From Mesostigma viride (taxonomy: Eukaryota > Streptophyta > Mesostigmatophyceae > Mesostigmatales > Mesostigmataceae): a stretch of 64,000 nucleotides of DNA. The first letter of the stretch is position 1. Each line of letters starts with the position of its first letter. Under the pieces are notes generated by a model. It saw only the letters and a program-made list of their open reading frames with translations, was not told the origin of the DNA and ran no database searches. The stretch lies in contig RPFO01000165.1 of NCBI GenBank assembly GCA_009746045.1, positions 60,001-124,000 on the forward strand, in the 5' to 3' direction. Both the position numbers and the translations under genes were made by a program. Below, piece after piece: positions 61,944-64,000 of this stretch.

Positions 61944-62930
61944 TCCCCTATTGTAACTACGATTTACGAAGCCCGAAAACTTTGGCCGCGGCCGTAGGCC
62001 GAAAGTGGGGCCGTCCCCCGCGCCCCCTAGCGCGGGAGCGGACGCCGTCCAGGACCGTTGCGAGATGGCCAATCGCCGTAGTACAAAGAAATCCCCAAAC
62101 CTTGGAGATCGACTGTCAGGAGTTCTGAACGGGTGCTGAAACGCTGAACACGTTCAGACTTTCGCGGGCAGGTGGGGCGTCTCGCCAATCCGCGCGGCCT
62201 CAGGACGGTACGGCGCGTTGACTCTTTTAACCGTCAAACAAAAAGTCGCGAACTGATATCTGTACTAAAACTTTTCGGGGCACAGGACGTGGGATGTGAA
62301 ATTTGATAAGCAAGCGAGACGAAATGACAGTTACGTGCTGAACGGAAACGTTCACGCCTGAACAGGGGAAATAGAATCAATCGAGACGGAATTTTCCGTT
62401 ACGAACGAAAACGTTCATAGCGTTGCTGAACGGAAACGCAAAATTATATTTAGTATATCGAATGGTATGCGGAAATTGATTGTGGTTCAGTCCGAGCGGA
62501 GAAATTTGTCAGATTTTCACTGGAGATACGACCGTAACGAAATTTCCAAGTATCTGACGCTGAAATATCTCTAAAGTATATCGAATGGTATGCTGAAATT
62601 CATTGTGGTTCAGTCCGAGCTGAAAATTTGTCAGAATTTCATTTTCGATACGAACGTGACGAAATTTCCAAGTATCTCACGCTCGGAGAGCTTCCACGGT
62701 GTTGGCGAGGAAGGGTCCGTTGCGCGTGGCGCACGGCGGCGGTTCGTCCCGGTCGGAATCGTCCGCTCGCGCGTCCTCCGGCTCCGTGGAAGGGTCTTGG
62801 CGCGTCGCGCGGGCCGGTGCGGTTGGCGCCCAGAAGGTCGACTATCGGCCTCTGGGCCGCTAGCGGCGAGTCACGTCCTCTCAAGTCGGGGAGGGGGGGC
62901 GATAGCCCCCCCTCCCCCACTTTCTTCTTG
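61944..62930 (+). repeat. Array unit A5 (987 bp)
   Basis: The last A unit; its 3' tail reads CACTTTCTTCTTG and is followed by TCAACATATATAC instead of the usual TCCCC, where unit C begins. Confidence 0.9.
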
Positions 62931-63820
62931 TCAACATATATACTAAAATTTGTAAAACGCAGCCCTGGCACAATTTTAGCTAACACTCTTTCGAACGGCT
63001 TTCGGCTCCAGCCACTCAGCGGCGCGACTTACAGTCCGCTTGGCGAATGAGCTGCGCGAAATTTCGTTGCGACCAATCACGAAAAGGTCAAACCACGGCG
63101 CGCCCATTTTTGAGGTTTCTGAAGCGTTACATCCAGATGAGCCATTTGGCAGAGGTCCGTATGCCCAGATGGCTCCTACTAGAAAACTCTGCGATTTCCT
63201 GTGTTCGCGAGCTCCAGATATAACCGTCGCAAACTTTTGGGCTGTTGGACCAAACTTTGTTCTCCCGAACCAGTTACAAACGCGCCGGAAGCTCACACGT
63301 GGATTTTCCTGTGCTCCACCGCCTGTAAGCGATTTCCCCCTGCTGTCTGCGGGTTTGGCGAGGTGACTCATCCCCGCGCGCATCGCGCTCCCGTGCAGGG
63401 GTAGCAGTCAATCTGGAGCTTGAACTCCGCAAGTAGTTCGCGAGCTCCGTCCACAGCGCGGTTGCGCAGTTTGTCCCTTTTTAGCAATGTACATATTGTG
63501 CAACTTCTCGTGAAATTGTTTACGTAGACTTCAGGCGCCAAGGCATACCTCATCATACGGCAAGTCGTGACGTACCGGGTTCGAGCCATCATAGGCCTTC
63601 AATTATGTCTCGGATTTTTTTCCTTCACCCTTTTGCCAAACTCCATGAATCTTGTGGTCGAAACTCTAAAGCTAGCGCGCGCTCCTTGGCGGGACTAGCG
63701 CCACTTGGCACTCGACGGAGGTACGTGGTGAATCACATCTCCCTAGCCGGGGCTCCCTGGCCGGGGACCGGCCACAAAAAGTACAAGCTCTAATGTCGCG
63801 GGCGAAGCCCGCAAAACTTG
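62931..63820 (+). mobile_element. Unit C: third Helitron-like element (890 bp)
   Basis: It begins TCAACATATATACTAAAATTTG, close in style to known Helitron 5' ends, and ends with hairpin GCGGGC-GAA-GCCCGC, then AAAACTTG and a following T. The interior is unrelated to A and B. Open frames inside start with non-ATG codons and carry no motif. A GGGTTCGAGCC B-box-like word lies at about 63,579. It shares only the terminal rules (TC, hairpin, CTTG, T) with the other units. Confidence 0.55.
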
Positions 63821-64000
63821 TTTACGAATAATGTTTACGAATACCCCCCCGAAAATGCTTGAAAACTGGGTTCATTTTGGCCCGGAAATCATGAAACCCG
63901 GGGTACGCTTTGGGCGCCGCGCTGGCGTTTCCAGCGTCGCGCCGCGCCGCGCAGCGTTTTGCCGCGCATCACATGGCCTCGAGCCTACTTTTTCGTGGTG
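63821..64000. other. Right flank of the array
   Basis: TTTACGAATAATGTTTACGAATA contains a duplicated TTTACGAATA. Then comes GC-rich sequence with GCGCCGCGC words. No feature is supported in the 180 bases available. Confidence 0.5.

Larger units (their letters stand above)
55715..62930 (+). mobile_element. Head-to-tail array of Helitron-like units (A1-A2-A3-B1-A4-B2-A5)
   Basis: Every unit begins TCCCC(T/A) followed within 20 bp by (T)AGTAACTACGATT or a close variant. Every unit ends with a strong GC hairpin, a short pyrimidine-rich spacer and CTTG. The next unit starts at the following T. The outer left neighbour base is A (AATCTA|TCCCC) and the first base right is T, as expected for an A|T insertion site. 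5'-TC, a 3' hairpin about 7-13 nt from a CT-xG end, and A|T flanks are Helitron hallmarks, although the canonical 3' end is CTRR, not CTTG. Units have no transposase and would be non-autonomous. A plain satellite is the alternative. Confidence 0.65.

Noticed and set aside
63570-63600. tRNA gene at GGGTTCGAGCC
   Set aside because: Isolated B-box-like word without matching stems.

Overview
This window looks like repeat-dense nuclear DNA of a eukaryote. Predicted coding exons are bounded by GT-AG (once GC-AG) splice signals. Host-type domains (RanBP2-type zinc fingers, a BAH-like domain) occur, and most of the sequence is nested retrotransposons, DNA transposons, satellites and microsatellites. 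No bacterial operon, rRNA or intact tRNA was seen. The mix of GC-rich coding sequence, abundant tetranucleotide arrays and Ty1/copia-like elements would suit a green alga or other microbial eukaryote, but the sequence does not settle the lineage.

Layout. 1-14,988: an old copia-like element (B, minus strand) broken by two nested insertions, a complete young copia-like element A (2004-8160, 345-bp LTRs differing at one base, CCTAC target duplication) and a small non-coding LTR element (8460-11060, CCTGG target duplication). 15,681-17,525: element C, a relative of B on the plus strand, cut off by a decayed LINE (17,526-19,680) with a hexanucleotide tail. 20,431-21,032: foldback element. 21,950-24,924: second, broken copy of A, joined to an unrelated coding region (24,925-26,860). 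27,289-28,070: 172-bp satellite. 28,856-29,541: a small minus-strand gene. 30,069-32,975: inverted-repeat family with a near-perfect 670-bp palindrome and tRNA-like segments. 33,084-35,164: RanBP2-zinc-finger gene. 36,912-46,392: inverted repeats of about 1.5 kb enclosing a 790-residue protein with DDE-transposase-like features and a convergent small ORF, a candidate large DNA transposon. 47,217-48,851: five-exon gene with a BAH-like domain. 49,690-55,080: minisatellites, MITE-like elements and exon remnants. 55,715-63,820: head-to-tail tandem array of about 1-kb units whose ends look Helitron-like.

Most notable. (1) In elements A and B the domain order reads GAG-INT-PR-RT-RNaseH: the retropepsin-like protease lies after the integrase, unlike the usual copia order GAG-PR-INT-RT-RH. 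Their reverse transcriptases carry HGDD in place of YVDD. (2) In B and C, gag and pol are in one frame separated by a conserved UGA-C stop context (UGACUAG in B), suggesting stop-codon readthrough; A instead has an overlapping -1 frame. (3) The 9.5-kb inverted-repeat unit with the DDE-like ORF. (4) The array whose units start TC, end in a GC hairpin plus CTTG, and are flanked by A and T. Database searches and family alignments are needed for all four; domain assignments here rest on motif reading alone.
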